Assembly (NCBI RefSeq): GCF_020216025.1
Contig: NZ_JAIWNC010000016.1
Location: 1 to 64,000 of the forward strand
Source of the DNA: Jidongwangia harbinensis
GTDB lineage: Bacteria > Actinomycetota > Actinomycetes > Mycobacteriales > Micromonosporaceae
DNA length: 64,000 nt
Reading direction: 5' to 3'
Within the stretch, counting starts at the first letter, position 1. Every line of letters begins with the position of its first letter. Below are positions 63,144 to 64,000 of this stretch, in pieces. Both the position numbers and the translations under genes were made by a program. The notes under the pieces are model-generated. The model was given only the letters and a program-made list of their open reading frames with translations, did not search any database and was not told where the DNA came from.

Positions 63144-63310
63144 GTGTGTGGAGTTCGGGTGGGGTGGGTGCCGGAAGTTCGCACGGTTGGTGGGTGCCGC
63201 GGGTGTGTGTGGAGTTCGGGTGGGGTGGGTGCCGGAAGTTCGCACGGTTGGTGGGTGCCGCGGGTGTGTGTGGAGTTCGGGTGAGGTGGGCGCCGGAAGT
63301 CCGCACGGCC
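63144..63310. repeat. 61-bp tandem repeat, about 2.7 copies
   Basis: Units beginning GTGTGTGGAGTTCGGGTG start at 63144, 63205 and 63266; the first two are almost identical and the third diverges near its end. The array borders the start of a decayed SRPBCC gene. Confidence 0.93.
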
Positions 63311-63373
63311 CGCGCGATCCACGCCCGGATGCCGCGGGTGGACGCGCGATGGCTGACCACGCTGTCCCGTGGG

Positions 63374-63708
63374 CGGCCGGCGTCCGTGCACCCGCAGGCG
63401 GCCGCGGACCCGCGACCGGGCGGCGCCTTCGGCGTCCGGGCCACGGCAGGGGATTCGCCGACGTCTACCGGGAGATGGACCCGCCGCGCCGGATGGTGCA
63501 GTCGTGGCGCCGGGGTGGTGACGACCGGGACAGCCGGGTGACGATCACGCTCACCCCGGCCGGCGGCGGCGCCGACCTGCTGGTGGTGCACGACCAGGTC
63601 GACGCGGAGACCGCGGAGGCGTACCGCGCGGGCTGGGCCAGCTGCCTGGACCGGCCGCCGGCCTATCTGGACCGTCCGGCTACCGGCCCTGGAGCAGGAA
63701 GTCGCTGA
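63374..63708 (+). pseudogene. SRPBCC (AHSA1-like) gene, 5'-truncated and frameshifted
   Basis: Two plus-strand frames together spell part of an AHSA1/SRPBCC protein. The first reads ADPRPGGAFGVRATAG; the second continues GFADVYREMDPPRRMVQSW, then RVTITLTPAGGGADLLVVHD and AYRAGWASCLDR. The switch falls in a GGGG run at 63449-63452, where one missing G would join them. No normal N-terminus or start is present; that side is occupied by the 61-bp array. It is probably a pseudogene, though the frameshift alone could be a sequencing error. Confidence 0.6.
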
Positions 63709-64000
63709 TCACCCGCGCCAGCAGGACCGGCTGCTCGATCACCATGGCGTGCGAGGCGTCCGCCAGTTGGAGGTACCGGACCGGCGTGGCGGCCACCTGG
63801 TCGAGCAGGTAGCGGCGGTGGGCCGCGTACAGGTCGGCGAACGGTTCCTGTTCCGGTAGGTCGCGGGTGGCCAGCACGACCAGGGCCGGGCAGCGGATCG
63901 TGGCGTAGACGTCGCCGAGGTCCAGCTCGTTCATCAGCGTGCGCATCTCGGCCGCGGCCTGGGCCGACGGGCGCATCGACGTCTCGCCGGCGACGTGTGC
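63680..64000 (-). CDS. Alpha/beta hydrolase, C-terminal part
   Basis: The visible 106 residues are the C-terminal end of an alpha/beta-hydrolase protein; the gene continues past the right edge. The segment YATIRCPALVVLATRD contains the usual late strand with the catalytic Asp position, and LADASHAMVIEQPVLLARVI carries the catalytic His. The nucleophile lies outside the window. Its stop codon overlaps the SRPBCC remnant by 29 nt on the other strand. Substrate unknown. Confidence 0.8.
   Translation of the reverse strand, partial: AHVAGETSMRPSAQAAAEMRTLMNELDLGDVYATIRCPALVVLATRDLPEQEPFADLYAAHRRYLLDQVAATPVRYLQLADASHAMVIEQPVLLARVISDFLLQGR

Overview
The window is high-GC DNA with heavy GTG start usage, purine-rich ribosome sites ahead of many starts, and a gene set typical of Actinobacteria. 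The combination PspA-PspM, DUF3046-recA-recX, RNase Y, gluABCD, miaB, DUF349, miaA-dapF, hflX, lexA/LysM and nrdR-nrdJ is the core block that mycobacteria carry around recA and lexA. The accessory genes (class F sortase with a DUF4397 partner, PASTA-less Ser/Thr kinase, secreted galactose-oxidase-like protein, UdgX) suggest a soil actinomycete, most likely of the Micromonosporaceae; the family assignment is inference.

Layout. 0.3-9 kb: phage-shock pair pspA-pspM, a nucleotidyltransferase-fold protein, Nei2 glycosylase, GNAT, SAM hydrolase, F420-type LLM oxidoreductase, an NmrA-like/AraC divergent pair and a second GNAT. 9-13.5 kb: the long helicase Lhr. 13.7-22.3 kb: cell-surface genes (DUF4397 protein, class F sortase, transmembrane kinase, secreted M28 peptidase, two CNNM/CBS proteins). 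22.4-28.3 kb: a PNPOx-GNAT fusion divergent from a MocR regulator, UdgX, and a TetR-controlled DrrAB-type ABC exporter. 28.5-33.5 kb: DUF3046, recA, recX, rny. 33.6-36.9 kb: glutamate ABC transporter gluABCD. 37-45.4 kb: miaB, a damaged HxlR/globin junction, a LysR-dehydratase pair, DUF349, and the overlapping miaA-dapF-GDPD set. 45.4-50.3 kb: malic enzyme, hflX and a secreted, membrane-anchored protein. 50.7-56.1 kb: lexA, divergent LysM protein, nrdR, nrdJ. 56.1-64 kb: DUF2332, a galactose-oxidase-like enzyme with three carbohydrate-binding-like domains, a small nucleotidyltransferase, an MFS carrier, a secreted duplicated-domain protein, a decayed SRPBCC gene and a truncated alpha/beta hydrolase.

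How it works together. A DNA-damage and replication theme runs through the window. recA and the lexA/LysM divergent promoter carry four matching LexA-type sites sharing the half-site CGTAC, two of them fused into a perfect 32-bp palindrome. DnaA-box-like 9-mers lie just upstream of recA (two, one matching TTGTCCACA exactly) and of nrdRJ (three), which would tie repair and dNTP supply to initiation. Nei2, UdgX, Lhr, RecX and NrdJ fit the same theme.

A second pattern is structural. Many intergenic spaces hold short tandem arrays (units of 58, 44, 37, 45, 17 and 61 bp), some of which copy the end of the adjoining gene, while arrays inside genes have units divisible by three. Several convergent gene pairs are separated by strong hairpins. 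No tRNA, rRNA, insertion sequence, CRISPR array or phage gene was seen.
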